The position numbers and the translations under genes are program-made. Shown here one piece after another: positions 40,620 to 50,111 of a stretch of DNA of 64,000 nucleotides; positions within the stretch are counted from its first letter, which is position 1; each line of letters opens with the position of its first letter. The notes beneath the pieces are model-generated. The model did not search any database. It was not told the DNA's origin and saw only the letters and a list, made by a program, of their open reading frames with translations. Source of the DNA: Paracoccaceae bacterium (GTDB lineage: Bacteria > Pseudomonadota > Alphaproteobacteria > Rhodobacterales > Rhodobacteraceae); NCBI GenBank assembly GCA_026989355.1, contig JALSJM010000013.1, forward strand, positions 62,001-126,000, read 5' to 3'.

Positions 40620-42314
40620 TCAGCCGTGTTCTTCATCCGGATCGTTGGCCAGGCGGGTGGTCAGAAGTTCGCCGGCGCGGGTCAGGATCGGATAGGCCAC
40701 GATGGTGAAGGCGGCATTGACCTGCTTCAGAGCGCGCAGGGTTTCCTGATGGATGTTGCTGCTTTCGATGCTTTCGGCGCGTCCGCTGCGCAGCCGCTCC
40801 ATATGGCGGTGCTGCAGCTTCTGTTCCAGATCCCGGATCAGATCCTTTTCCTCGACCAGCTGGCGGGCGGCCTCGATACTGCCGGTCATCAGCACATTGA
40901 GGGCAAGCTGCATGTTCGACAGAACCCGGTCGTGAAAATCACACAGATCGCGCCAGCCTTCGGGGGAAAAGCTGATGCCGCGCTCCTTTCTCTTGCCGGC
41001 CATGTTCAGAAGGTTCTTGGCGATCAGGTCGCCGGCGCTTTCGAAACTGGCGGCGGTCGAGGAAAGCTCCATGCTGCGCTGTGCCTGATCTTCGGGCAGT
41101 TCCTGCTGATTGAGGCGCGCCAGATACAGTTTGGTATCGAAATACATCCTGTTGACCTCGCGCTCCCTTTCCCGGATTGCGGTGGCCACGGCGTCATCCC
41201 AATTGTCGTAGAGCGGCATGACGGATGCCAGCATGGTTTCGATGGTTTCGCCGATGCGCAGCACCTCGCGGTTGGCACAGGCCAGGGCGCGGGCAGGCTG
41301 GTCAAGAACTTCCGGATCAAGGGCGCTCAGCCGTTCGATGGTGACCGAGGCCGTGCCCGGCTTTTCCAGAAGCCGTGCCAGAAGGTTGGTCAGCGGCCCG
41401 ATCAGCGGCAACCCGGCCAGCGCCACGATCAGGTTGTAGGCCAGATGCAGGTTGATGGTCTGGCGCGCGGGGGTGGCGCCGAGAAAGCCCCACTGCGCAG
41501 ATCCGATCATTCCGGACAGCAGGGCAAGGGCGATCAGCGCTCCGCCGCCGCGCAGCACCAGGTTGGCCAGCACCACCGTCCGGGCCGCAGGCGGGGCGCT
41601 CAGGGTCAGAAGGAAGGGGATGACCGCGCCGCCGAGGTTGGCGCCCAGAACCAGGCTCATGCCCGCAGGGGCGGACAACACGCCCTCGGCCACGAAGGTA
41701 ACGAACATCAGCACCGCTGCCACGCTGGAATGCATGGCCCAGGCCAGCACGGCCCCCAGCAGGAAGGCCGAAATCAGATCATCCCCCAGATAGGCCGCGA
41801 GGGGGGCGATGGCATCATTGCTGCGCAGGGGTGCGGTCGCGGCGCGGATCATGTCGAGCGAGATCAGCACCAGCGCCAGCCCGGTCAGGATCCGCCCCCC
41901 CTGACGAACCGGCCGGCGGCGTCCGCGCAGGAACATGGCAACTCCGGTCACCAGCAGCAGCGGCACCAGCCATTCGGCCCGCAACAGCAGGATCTGGGTG
42001 ATGATGGCCGATCCCACATCCGCCCCCAGGATGATGGCCAGGCCGACCGCCGTGCCGATCGTGCCCTTGGCAACGAAATCGGCAACCAGAAGCGCTACTG
42101 CCGTCGAACTTTGCAGGAGCACGGCGGTGAAGGTTCCGGTGCCGGCGGCCAGCAGGGGCTTGCCGGCGCTGCGCCGCAACCATTTGCGCAACTGGGCTGC
42201 GAAGGCGCGCTCGATCCCTGTGCGGATGATCCGCACCGCCCACAGCAGCAGCGCTGCCGCACCGGCAAGATTGAGCAGGAAAGGAATCAAACCGACGAAC
42301 CCTGTGCAATGCAA
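40620..42314 (-). CDS. Na/Pi cotransporter family protein with PhoU-like C-terminus
   Basis: 564 aa. The N-terminal 320 residues contain two inverted NptA repeats marked by VLLQSSTAVALLVADFV and WAMHSSVAAVLMFVTFV (QSS motifs), typical of sodium-phosphate symporters. The C-terminal 200 residues are helical and PhoU-like (REREVNRMYFDTKLYLARLNQQEL). Start is a TTG at 42314 or, eight codons later, a TTG at 42290; neither has a strong ribosome site. Convergent with hflX, 11 bp apart. Probably phosphate handling, but related proteins have other cargo. Confidence 0.85.
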   Translation of the reverse strand: MHCTGFVGLIPFLLNLAGAAALLLWAVRIIRTGIERAFAAQLRKWLRRSAGKPLLAAGTGTFTAVLLQSSTAVALLVADFVAKGTIGTAVGLAIILGADVGSAIITQILLLRAEWLVPLLLVTGVAMFLRGRRRPVRQGGRILTGLALVLISLDMIRAATAPLRSNDAIAPLAAYLGDDLISAFLLGAVLAWAMHSSVAAVLMFVTFVAEGVLSAPAGMSLVLGANLGGAVIPFLLTLSAPPAARTVVLANLVLRGGGALIALALLSGMIGSAQWGFLGATPARQTINLHLAYNLIVALAGLPLIGPLTNLLARLLEKPGTASVTIERLSALDPEVLDQPARALACANREVLRIGETIETMLASVMPLYDNWDDAVATAIREREREVNRMYFDTKLYLARLNQQELPEDQAQRSMELSSTAASFESAGDLIAKNLLNMAGKRKERGISFSPEGWRDLCDFHDRVLSNMQLALNVLMTGSIEAARQLVEEKDLIRDLEQKLQHRHMERLRSGRAESIESSNIHQETLRALKQVNAAFTIVAYPILTRAGELLTTRLANDPDEEHG

Positions 42315-42487
42315 TTCCGACGGAAGGTATTTGCCGCCTGCGGGGAATGCAAGCCGCGCCGGGCGTCGGGCCGATGGCGGTGCCGGCCGAGGGCCGGGCG
42401 GGCCGGTGGAGCCGACGGATGATCGGTGTTATGCTGCGGCCGTGTTCCCCGGGCGTTCCCCGGCAGAAGCGGCAACAGGAGGCAACC

Positions 42488-43729
42488 ATGAAAACCCTGC
42501 TTCTTTCCTTCGTGCTGATTTTTCCGCTTGCCGCCTGCGGCTCTGCCCAGACCGGGGCCGGCTCCGGGGCCATGCTGGCCGAGATCGCGCCGGACAGCGG
42601 GGCACGGGTGGACCAGGACGGCCCCGATGCCGAGGAAATCCGCAGCACCCTTGCCCGCATCGCCCTGCCGCCGGGGTTTCGCATTTCGCTTTACGCCATC
42701 GTGCCCGGCGCGCGGCATATTGCCGTGGGGCCGCGCGGATGGGGGGTGTTCGTGGGCACCCGGGGCGACAGGATCTGGGCGGTGCACGACAGCAACGGAG
42801 ACGGGCGGGCGGACGTGGTGCGCGATTTTGCATCGTCCCTCGGGCTTGTCATGCCCAATGGCCCCTGTTTCGCTCCCGATGGCAGGCTTTACGTTGCCGA
42901 GCTGAACCGGGTGCTGATGTTCCCGTCGGCCGAGGATTTCTTTGCCGGCCACCCCGTTGCGGCCCATGCTCCGGTGCCCCGCGGCCGGCTGATCCCCCGT
43001 TCGGAGGAACATTTCAACCACGGCGCCCGGGTCTGTCGGGTGGGGCCTGACGGGCGGCTCTATATCTCGCTCGGGCAACCCTACAACGTGCCGCCGCGCA
43101 ACAAGCTGGCGCTTTACGATCAATGGGGGATCGGCGGCATCATCCGCCTGGATCCCGACGGCAGCAACCGCGAAGTCTATTCCCGCGGTATCCGCAATTC
43201 GGTGGGCCATGACTTCGACCCGGCCACCGGCGACCTGTGGTTTACCGACAACCAGGTAGACGGCATGGGCGACGACATTCCCCCGGGCGAGATCAACCAC
43301 CAGACGGCGCCGGGGCAGCATTTCGGCTTTCCCTGGTATGGCGGCGGTCATGTCCGCACCCGGGAATATGCCGGCGAGGAACCGCCCGGAGAGCTGGTGT
43401 TTCCGGCGGTGGAAACCGTGGCCCATGCGGCCGATCTGGGCATGCGCTTCTATACCGGCTCCATGTTTCCCGCGCGCTATCGCGGTGCGATCTTTTCGGC
43501 GCAGCATGGCTCCTGGGATCGCACCACCCCGGTGGGCGCGCGGGTGATGGTGACCTTCCCCGGCAGTGACGGCACCGCCACCATCCGCCCCTTCGCCGAG
43601 GGCTGGATCGATGAGGATGGAAGCTATCTGGGGCGCCCTGTGGATGTGGCGGTGCTGCCGGACGGTTCGCTGCTGGTATCGGACGACCATGCCGGCGCGC
43701 TTTACCGCATCACCTATGAGGGCGGGTGA
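42488..43729 (+). CDS. PQQ-dependent sugar dehydrogenase-like lipoprotein
   Basis: 413 aa from ATG 42488 after aggaggcaacc. Lipoprotein signal MKTLLLSFVLIFPLAAC, then a six-bladed propeller of the soluble glucose dehydrogenase / YliI family: GFRISLYAIVPGARHIAVGP, EEHFNHGARVCRVGPDGRLYISLGQPYN, RGIRNSVGHDFDPATGDLWFTDNQVD, and SAQHGSWDRTTPVG. Members of this branch oxidise aldose sugars or have lost activity. The Cys is at residue 17. Electron acceptor unknown. Confidence 0.85.
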   Translation: MKTLLLSFVLIFPLAACGSAQTGAGSGAMLAEIAPDSGARVDQDGPDAEEIRSTLARIALPPGFRISLYAIVPGARHIAVGPRGWGVFVGTRGDRIWAVHDSNGDGRADVVRDFASSLGLVMPNGPCFAPDGRLYVAELNRVLMFPSAEDFFAGHPVAAHAPVPRGRLIPRSEEHFNHGARVCRVGPDGRLYISLGQPYNVPPRNKLALYDQWGIGGIIRLDPDGSNREVYSRGIRNSVGHDFDPATGDLWFTDNQVDGMGDDIPPGEINHQTAPGQHFGFPWYGGGHVRTREYAGEEPPGELVFPAVETVAHAADLGMRFYTGSMFPARYRGAIFSAQHGSWDRTTPVGARVMVTFPGSDGTATIRPFAEGWIDEDGSYLGRPVDVAVLPDGSLLVSDDHAGALYRITYEGG

Positions 43730-43826
43730 AAGCCGGGAGGAGGTCCAGGCCAGGCAGGTGCGCTTCGGGCTGCGGCAGCAGACGGGACATCGGCAGCAGA
43801 CGAAGGAACGTTTTTCATGAGATCGC

Positions 43827-43916
43827 TGGCGGAGAGACAGGGATTCGAACCCTGGGTGGGGTTGCCCCCACAACGGTTTTCGAGACCGTCCCGTTCGACC
43901 ACTCCGGCACCTCTCC
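43827..43916 (-). tRNA. tRNA-Ser (anticodon CGA)
   Basis: Reading the minus strand from 43916: acceptor GGAGAGG, D-arm, anticodon stem CGGT with loop CTCGAAA (anticodon CGA at 43880-43882), a long variable arm typical of class II tRNA (GTGGGGGCAACCCCAC), T-arm GGGTTCGAATCCC, then CTCTCC, discriminator G and encoded CCA (43827-43829). Ninety nucleotides including CCA. Confidence 0.95.
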
Positions 43917-43945
43917 GCAGTTGGCTGGTGGCCATTCTGCCCGGC

Positions 43946-43974
43946 TATCTAAGCGCGAATGGCGCCCCTTGCAA
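43946..43974 (-). promoter_or_regulatory. sigma-70 promoter of tRNA-Ser
   Basis: On the minus strand: -35 TTGCAA (43969-43974), exactly 17 bp spacer, -10 TAGATA (43946-43951), ending 30 nt before the tRNA 5' end. Close to consensus in an otherwise GC-rich gap. Confidence 0.65.
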
Positions 43975-43992
43975 GAGCAAATTCGCCGTGCC

Positions 43993-46194
43993 TCACGGGG
44001 TTGTGCCAAGAGCTTCGAACAGTTCTTCCAGTTCGTCGCGATAGCGTTCCCAGGCGTGCACCGAGCTGCGATAGATCGGCTGGCGCACCTGATAGACGCT
44101 GAGCGTGTCCACCCGGTTGCGGTTCTGGTGAAAGTCCAGGCACCGGTCTTCCCATTCAAGGCCGCAGGCCGCCAGCAGTGCGCGCGACTGGCCCTCGGGA
44201 TCAGCGGTCAGTTCGTCATAGCTGATCTCGTGGAACCAGCCGGCGGGCAGGCGCTCGCGCCACCAGTCGATCATCTCCTCGAACATGCGGTAATAGAGCC
44301 CCAGGTCGCGCAGCCGATAGGCATAGCGGTGCGTGCCTTCCTGGAACACGTTCCGGTAGATCGACAGCAGGTTGTCGCGCGGATCGCGGCGCACCACCAC
44401 CACATGTGCGCGGGGCAGGGCGAGGCGCACCAGCCCCATCATCAGATAGGTCTGGATGGACTTGTCGGTGATCCGCTCGGCATCGGGAAAGCGGGCGCGC
44501 ATGTAGCGGGTGTAATGGCGGCCGAGGGCGGTGATCTCTTCGGGGGGAATCCTGCCAATGTGCCGCAGGCGCGGCGCCGGGCCGGTTTCCTCGCCGGAGA
44601 TGTTCTTCCGGCCCTCTCCGCCGCCGGCCAGCAGCATGTAGGAACGGCGCGCGAATTCGCCGATCTCGCCGGCGCCGGTAACGGTGCTGTGGCTGGCCAG
44701 GATCTGTTCCACCAGCGTGGTTCCCGAACGGGGCATTCCGGTTACGAAGATGGGCGCGAAACTGTCGTCTCCTCCGGGGAAAGGTGAAGAAAAATCAAAT
44801 CCTTCGAAGGCTTCCTTGATGGCATCGATTTCGCGGCGACGGGTGGCGATATCATAGGGGAAGCGCTGGTGCATCAGGTCGTTTGCGGGGCGCAGGTAGG
44901 TGAATACCCGGTCATGGGCGCCGATGTCCTCCATCGCCTTGGCCAGGGCAAAGCCCAGATGGCTGCGGTCTTTGGGGGAAAGATCGTCGCGTGCCCAGAT
45001 TTCCTGCATGCGGGTCAGCAGGGGGTCATCGGGGGCAAACTTGTGCGAGGCCGAAAACACCCGGTAGGTTTCGCCGTTTTCCGGCTCAAGTTCCATTGCC
45101 CGGCGGAAATCGGCTTCGGCGGCTTCGAATTCTCCGCGGGCCTGGCGCAGGACAGCGCGCCGGGCGTGGGCAAAGGCATATTCCGGATCGCGTGCGATGG
45201 CCTTGTCGAAATGTTCCAGAGCCTCGTCTTCGCGGCGCAGCGCCCCGAGGGCACGGGCCAGCATCGCATGGGTGCGCGCATCGTCATGGCCAAGGGCAAT
45301 CGCCCTGCGGAAGGCTTCAACCGCCGCGTCGTCGCGTTCTTCGCGCACCAGCAGCATGCCGCGGTTGAAATGCGTTTCGCCAAGCGCGGGCTTCAGTTCC
45401 TCGGCCCTGTCCAGCGCTCTTGCCGCTTCGGCGGGCTGATCGATCTGCAGCAGGCCCCGCCCGAGTGCCGACCAGGCCTCGGCCAGATCGGGGGCCAGAT
45501 GCACCGCCCGGCGCAGGGATTCCACCGCCTGCATCGGATGGCCTGTTCCGAGCAGCAGGCGGCCCCGCTCCAGATGTGCCCGCGCCAGCCCCGGATCGAT
45601 GGCCAGAGCCTTGTCCAGGCTGGCAAGGGCGGCCCTGTTCCGTCCGTCAGCCATCTGCGCACGCGCCAGCAGGTGCAGAAGGGCGGCCGAGCGCGGCTGC
45701 CTTTTCAGGGTCTGCATGATCCGGGTTTCGGCTTCGCCGGCCTTGCCCTTCCCGATCAGCGCTTCGATCTCCTTGTCCAGCCCTTCGGGCAGGCCGGCGG
45801 CAGCTCTGGTCCTTCCGGGGTTCAGCATCCTGCGGATCCGGGCCTTGGCCGGGCCGGGCAGTGCGCTGCGGCGCAGGGCATTTGCGAACTTGCCGAGTTC
45901 GGCCTCATCGCCCAGCCCGTTCAGCACCTCGGCCCACAGCGCCCAGATGGCCGGTTCCTTCGGCCTGATGCGCTGTGCGGCGCGCACGTGGGGCAGGGCC
46001 TTGGCGAAGTGGCCGGCCGAAGCAAAGATCCGTGCCACCTGAAAATGCACCTCGGCCAGTTTCGGGTTGGCGGCGATCAGTTGCCGATAGAGGGCCAGCG
46101 CCTCTTCCAGGCGACCGGCATCCTGCAGGGCCAGTGCCTTCTGGTAAAGCGTGGCGATCTGTCCGGGGGTGGAGGGGTGATCGGATCTGGACAC
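43993..46194 (-). CDS. TPR-containing sulfotransferase family protein
   Basis: 733 aa. About ten tetratricopeptide repeats fill residues 1-430 (for example ALAIDPGLARAHLERGRLLLGTGHPMQAVESLRRAV). The C-terminal 270 residues are a sulfotransferase domain with the 5'-phosphosulfate loop PIFVTGMPRSGTTLVEQILASH, an Asp-Lys pair in RITDKSIQTY, and the 3'-phosphate region VVVVRRDPRDNLLSIYRNVF. It would use PAPS. The acceptor (cell-surface or secreted glycan or protein) is unknown. Confidence 0.88.
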   Translation of the reverse strand: MSRSDHPSTPGQIATLYQKALALQDAGRLEEALALYRQLIAANPKLAEVHFQVARIFASAGHFAKALPHVRAAQRIRPKEPAIWALWAEVLNGLGDEAELGKFANALRRSALPGPAKARIRRMLNPGRTRAAAGLPEGLDKEIEALIGKGKAGEAETRIMQTLKRQPRSAALLHLLARAQMADGRNRAALASLDKALAIDPGLARAHLERGRLLLGTGHPMQAVESLRRAVHLAPDLAEAWSALGRGLLQIDQPAEAARALDRAEELKPALGETHFNRGMLLVREERDDAAVEAFRRAIALGHDDARTHAMLARALGALRREDEALEHFDKAIARDPEYAFAHARRAVLRQARGEFEAAEADFRRAMELEPENGETYRVFSASHKFAPDDPLLTRMQEIWARDDLSPKDRSHLGFALAKAMEDIGAHDRVFTYLRPANDLMHQRFPYDIATRRREIDAIKEAFEGFDFSSPFPGGDDSFAPIFVTGMPRSGTTLVEQILASHSTVTGAGEIGEFARRSYMLLAGGGEGRKNISGEETGPAPRLRHIGRIPPEEITALGRHYTRYMRARFPDAERITDKSIQTYLMMGLVRLALPRAHVVVVRRDPRDNLLSIYRNVFQEGTHRYAYRLRDLGLYYRMFEEMIDWWRERLPAGWFHEISYDELTADPEGQSRALLAACGLEWEDRCLDFHQNRNRVDTLSVYQVRQPIYRSSVHAWERYRDELEELFEALGTTP

Positions 46195-46486
46195 GGGGCG
46201 AAGCTTTCTCCTGCAAGGGTTTTGCCGATGGTCTGGCAGTGTTGTGGGATCATTCCCTACTGCGTTTCCCTTACGCCTTTACGTGTCCGCTGTCCACGAA
46301 TGGCCCTTCGGCGGGTGTGGGAGAAGGCCTGGACAGGAAAGCGTTTCCGGGGCGGGCCGCAGCCACGATCATGCCCCGACACAAAACCGGGCGGCAGACC
46401 GCCGGATCGGGCACAGCATGCTTGGCTTTGCCGTGAGCGGGCGCTATCGTCAGCCGACACGGCTTGCAGGATGAGGCGCTTGTATC

Positions 46487-47395
46487 ATGTTCGCATATCC
46501 CGTCACCGCTTCCGCCGCCCGCGCCGGGCTTCTTGTCAGGGACAGGAAAGGCGCGCTGTCTGCCGGTGGCGCGTTGCTGCGGCTGGCCCTGTTTCTGGGT
46601 GCATTGCTGGTGGCTGCCGCGCCCCGGGCCGAGACGCGCCCTGCGGTGGCGCCCCTGCTGGAGCTCCTGCGTCTCGATGACATCATCAAGGTGATGCGCA
46701 TCGAGGGCATCACCTATGCGACCGAGCTTGAAAGCGAATTCTTCCCCGGCCGCGGAGGTGACCGCTGGCAGGCCACCGTGGCAATGCTTTATGCGCCCCA
46801 GAATCTGCGGGAATCCTTTCACCGGCGCTTTGCGGCGGAAATGGAAGGGCGGGATATGGGCCCGATGGTGGAATTCTTTGCCTCTCCTCTGGGCCGGAAG
46901 GTGATCGGTCTGGAAATCTCGGCCCGGCGCGCACTGCTTGACGACGCTGTCGAGGAAACGGCCCGCGAGGCGCTGATGCAGATGCGCGCCGGGCGGGATC
47001 CGCGCCTGGATCTGCTGGCCGCGTTCATCGAGACCAACGATCTGATCGAATACAACGTGACGGGCGCCCTCAATTCCAATCTTGCCTTCTATCGCGGCCT
47101 GGAACGCGGCGGCGCCTTTCCCGAGGGGATGAGCGAAGAGCGGATGCTTGCCGAAGTCTGGGCGCAGGAGCCGGAAATCCGCAGCGATACCGAAGAGTGG
47201 CTCTATCTCTACATGGCCATGGCCTATCAGCCGCTGGATGACGCGGAACTGAAGGCCTATATCGAATTTTCCGGCACGCCCGCGGGACGGCAGCTGAATG
47301 CGGCGCTGTTCCGGGCCTTCGGCGACATGTTCGACGACCTGTCCCTTGCTCTCGGTCTGGCGGCGGCCGAACGGCTGCGCGGCGACGATCTCTAG
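46487..47395 (+). CDS. DUF2059-like secreted protein
   Basis: 302 aa. N-terminal hydrophobic segment (LLRLALFLGALLVAAAPRAE) is a signal peptide placed after an unusual 30-residue leader, so translation may begin later. The body is helical with a DUF2059-like repeat: LLELLRLDDIIKVMRIEGITYATELE and GPMVEFFASPLGRKVIGLEISARRA, then a second copy with PLDDAELKAYIEFSGTPAGRQLNAALFRAFGDMF. Periplasmic; function unknown. Confidence 0.72.
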   Translation: MFAYPVTASAARAGLLVRDRKGALSAGGALLRLALFLGALLVAAAPRAETRPAVAPLLELLRLDDIIKVMRIEGITYATELESEFFPGRGGDRWQATVAMLYAPQNLRESFHRRFAAEMEGRDMGPMVEFFASPLGRKVIGLEISARRALLDDAVEETAREALMQMRAGRDPRLDLLAAFIETNDLIEYNVTGALNSNLAFYRGLERGGAFPEGMSEERMLAEVWAQEPEIRSDTEEWLYLYMAMAYQPLDDAELKAYIEFSGTPAGRQLNAALFRAFGDMFDDLSLALGLAAAERLRGDDL

Positions 47396-47470
47396 GGTCT
47401 TTCCGGGGGCAGGATCAATGGGTTCCGGCCCCGGATTGCCGGCCGCCGGGTCCGGGCGGATCCGGGGTTG

Positions 47471-48094
47471 TCAGCGGCCGGAACGCCGGAAAGTTCCGCG
47501 CACGTCAGGGCCGGTGCCAAGCCAGCCGGCGATCACCCGGGCAAGGTGGTTGGTGATCCGCACCTTCTGGGTCAGCCCCTCGCGCTCGGCCTCGATGGCG
47601 CGGGCGCCGCTGTAGGCCACCAGATCGGCCTTGATGTGGTCGGGTGGGGTCAGCGGCTTGCCGGTGCGTGCGTCCACCACCTGTGCGGTGAACGAAATGT
47701 TGTGCACGCCGGCATTGCCGAGGGTGCGACGGGTCTTTTCGGTGAGGGCGTGGAATTCGGTGACCGTTGCGATCAGCCTGACCGGCCGGCGCCCCTTCAG
47801 CCCCGCCGCCCCCCGCCGCAGCCCAGTGGTAACGATCGCATCGACCTGGGCATAACGGTTGCCGGGGGGATCCCCGCGCCAGACGATATCGGCATCCGGC
47901 GCATAGGTGTTGGCCTCGGAAACGGTCAGGGTTTCGGGCACCTGCACATCAACCTCGACAACCCGCCAGTTGCGGGCTTCTTGCGGATCGACGACATCGC
48001 CATAGTTCGTTTCCCATTCACCGCCCGCACAGGCGGCCAGCAGGAAGGGAAGGGCGATCAGCATCAGGAGACGACGGCGGGCCGGAACGATCAT
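47471..48094 (-). CDS. outer-membrane-type lipoprotein, Rhodobacterales family
   Basis: 207 aa from ATG 48094 (gaaggaag upstream). Lipobox LALPFLLAACAGG-like (ALPFLLAACAGG) with the lipid Cys at residue 22. The conserved body has TLTVSEANTYAPDADIVWRGDPPGNRYAQV and FTAQVVDARTGKPL. I recall this as a DUF6778-like family of this order, which suggests an assembly or envelope role, but nothing more can be said. Convergent with the DUF2059-like gene. Confidence 0.75.
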   Translation of the reverse strand: MIVPARRRLLMLIALPFLLAACAGGEWETNYGDVVDPQEARNWRVVEVDVQVPETLTVSEANTYAPDADIVWRGDPPGNRYAQVDAIVTTGLRRGAAGLKGRRPVRLIATVTEFHALTEKTRRTLGNAGVHNISFTAQVVDARTGKPLTPPDHIKADLVAYSGARAIEAEREGLTQKVRITNHLARVIAGWLGTGPDVRGTFRRSGR

Positions 48095-48187
48095 TGGCTT
48101 CTTCCTTCGGTCGGGCTTTTGGCAATCTAGTCGCAACGGCGGGAAAAATGCCAGCGAAAAGAAACCGGCCGCGGGGCGGCGCCCGTT

Positions 48188-49156
48188 TCAGCCCCTCCGG
48201 CGCCTTCCGCCGCGCCGCCCGCCTGCAGCCCCGTGCGCCGCAGCCGAGGCGCCGGCCGCTTCGGCAAAGGGCGTGCCCGCCCCGACCGCATCGAGCACCC
48301 GGGCAAAGCGGATCCAGTCGGCGCCGTGGGGATCGTGGTTCATCAGCAGGTTGGCGGCGCGCACAGCCTCCATTTCCACCGGGCGGGTGGGATTCATGAT
48401 GGCGCTGGTCATGCCTGCGGCAATGGCCATGGGCAGGAAGGCGGCGTTGATGCCGTGACGGTGCGGCAGGCCGAAGCTGATGTTCGAGGCGCCGCAGGTG
48501 GTGTTCACGCCCAGTTCCTCGCGCAGGCGGCGCACCAGCTGGAACACCTGCTGACCGGCGCTGGCCATGGCACCGATCGGCATCACCAGCGGATCCACCA
48601 CGATGTCATGTGCGGGAATGCCGAAATCGGCGGCACGCTCGACAATCTTCCTCGCCACCGCGAAGCGCACGTCCGGATCTTCCGAAATGCCGGTATCGTC
48701 ATTGCTGATCGCCACCACGGGCACGTTGTATTTCTTTACCAGCGGCAGCACCTGCTCAAGGCGCTCTTCCTCTCCGGTAACGGAATTGAGCAGCGGGCGC
48801 CCTTCGGCCGCTTCGAGCCCGGCCTCGAGCGCGGCGGGCACCGAACTGTCGATGCACAGCGGCACGTCCACCAGCTCCTGCACCAGTTCGATCATCCGGC
48901 GCATCAGGGGGGGTTCGGTTTCATTGGGATCGGGGTTGGAATTGTAGACCACCCCCGCATTCACATCGAGCACCATTGCCCCGCAGGCCACCTGTTCGAC
49001 CGCATCCCTTTCGACGGTCGAGAAATCCCCCGCCTCGAGCTGGGCGGCAAGCTTCTTGCGTCCGGTCGGATTGATGCGCTCGCCGATCACGCAGAAAGGC
49101 TCTTCGAAGCCGATGACGGCGGTTTTCGTCTTGCTTTCGATAACGGTGCGGGTCAT
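48188..49156 (-). CDS. methyltetrahydrofolate:corrinoid methyltransferase
   Basis: 322 aa with a pterin-binding TIM barrel: IGERINPTGRKKL at the start, MVLDVNAGVVYNSNPD, PLCIDSSVPAALEAGLEA, LLNSVTGEEERL, AISNDDTGIS and NTTCGASNISFGLPHR. Such enzymes move methyl groups between methyl-THF and a corrinoid protein in demethylation of betaines, methylamines or similar. The last 20 residues are a Gly/Arg-rich tail. The ATG overlaps the stop of the MTHFR-like gene (ATGA). The corrinoid protein and the methylamine methyltransferase are not in this window. Confidence 0.85.
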   Translation of the reverse strand: MTRTVIESKTKTAVIGFEEPFCVIGERINPTGRKKLAAQLEAGDFSTVERDAVEQVACGAMVLDVNAGVVYNSNPDPNETEPPLMRRMIELVQELVDVPLCIDSSVPAALEAGLEAAEGRPLLNSVTGEEERLEQVLPLVKKYNVPVVAISNDDTGISEDPDVRFAVARKIVERAADFGIPAHDIVVDPLVMPIGAMASAGQQVFQLVRRLREELGVNTTCGASNISFGLPHRHGINAAFLPMAIAAGMTSAIMNPTRPVEMEAVRAANLLMNHDPHGADWIRFARVLDAVGAGTPFAEAAGASAAAHGAAGGRRGGRRRRG

Positions 49157-50070
49157 GAAACGTCCTGTTCTGGTTTGCGATGCGCGTTCAGCCATTCGGC
49201 CGTGGCGGCTATACCCCCAAGCGGGAAGAAATGCACGGCCTCGATCAGGCTTTCGGGATGAGCGGCCTTGTGGATGGCGATATCGGTCAGGAATCCGGTG
49301 GGTGCGTAGGGCCTGACAAGGCGGGTCACGTCCATTGCGCGGCGCTGCAGAACGCCAAGCGAGGGGCCGACACCGCAGGCAATGGCGAAGCGGATCAGCG
49401 TCTGCAGCTTCGCCGGCCCCGCCACCCCCAGATGAACGGGCAGGGTGATTCCCTGATCGGCAAGGCGCCCGGTCCAGGCGATCACCGGGGCGGCCTCGAA
49501 GGCAAACTGGGTGACGATCGCCATCGCGACATCGTTTTCGCGGGCGAAATCCTGTTTCCGGTGCAGTGCCGCCATTGCCCGTGTATCGCCGCCCTGCGGA
49601 TCGATGTCGCGATTGCCCTCGGGGTGGCCGGCCACGTGCAGGCGGCGGAATCCTTCGAACAGGCCGCTTTCCAGCAATTGCATGGAACTGTCATAGATGC
49701 CCGCAGGGGCAGACATCCCGCCGGCCAGAACCAGCGCCTCGCGCACGCCGGCTTCGCCCCGATAGCGGGCGATCCACTCGGCCAGCATGGCGCGATCGGT
49801 GATCAGACGGGCCGGAAAATGGGGCATCGGCTCGAATCCTTCGGCGCGCAGGCGGGCAGCGGCCTGCACCATCTCGGCGACTGGTGTGCCCGCGATATGG
49901 GCGATACAGACGCGGCTGCCCCGCGGCAGCAGCGCGGCCAGATCGGGAATTTTCGCCAGGGTGCGCGGCATCACCTCGATCGAGGCGCCCTTCAGAAGGG
50001 TGGCCAGCGCCCGGTTTCCGGGCCTGGTGTCCGCTGTTTCATCTTTCGGTCTGAATTTCAGAAGTGCCAT
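49153..50070 (-). CDS. methylenetetrahydrofolate reductase-like protein
   Basis: 305 aa from ATG 50070 (gggagac upstream). MTHFR-fold TIM barrel: ASIEVMPRTLAKIPDLAALLPRGSRVCIAHIAG, FEPMPHFPARLITDRAMLAEW, VLAGGMSAPAG, TQFAFEAAPVIAWT and LPVHLGVAGPAKLQTL. It belongs to the branch found next to methyl-THF:corrinoid methyltransferases, distinct from the metF at 25.3 kb. In that setting it would oxidise methyl-THF to methylene-THF, feeding methyl groups into C1 oxidation. Confidence 0.82.
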   Translation of the reverse strand: MALLKFRPKDETADTRPGNRALATLLKGASIEVMPRTLAKIPDLAALLPRGSRVCIAHIAGTPVAEMVQAAARLRAEGFEPMPHFPARLITDRAMLAEWIARYRGEAGVREALVLAGGMSAPAGIYDSSMQLLESGLFEGFRRLHVAGHPEGNRDIDPQGGDTRAMAALHRKQDFARENDVAMAIVTQFAFEAAPVIAWTGRLADQGITLPVHLGVAGPAKLQTLIRFAIACGVGPSLGVLQRRAMDVTRLVRPYAPTGFLTDIAIHKAAHPESLIEAVHFFPLGGIAATAEWLNAHRKPEQDVS

Positions 50071-50111
50071 GGCTGTCTCCCGGATCTTCCTGCGCTCTGG
50101 TGTCGGGGCCT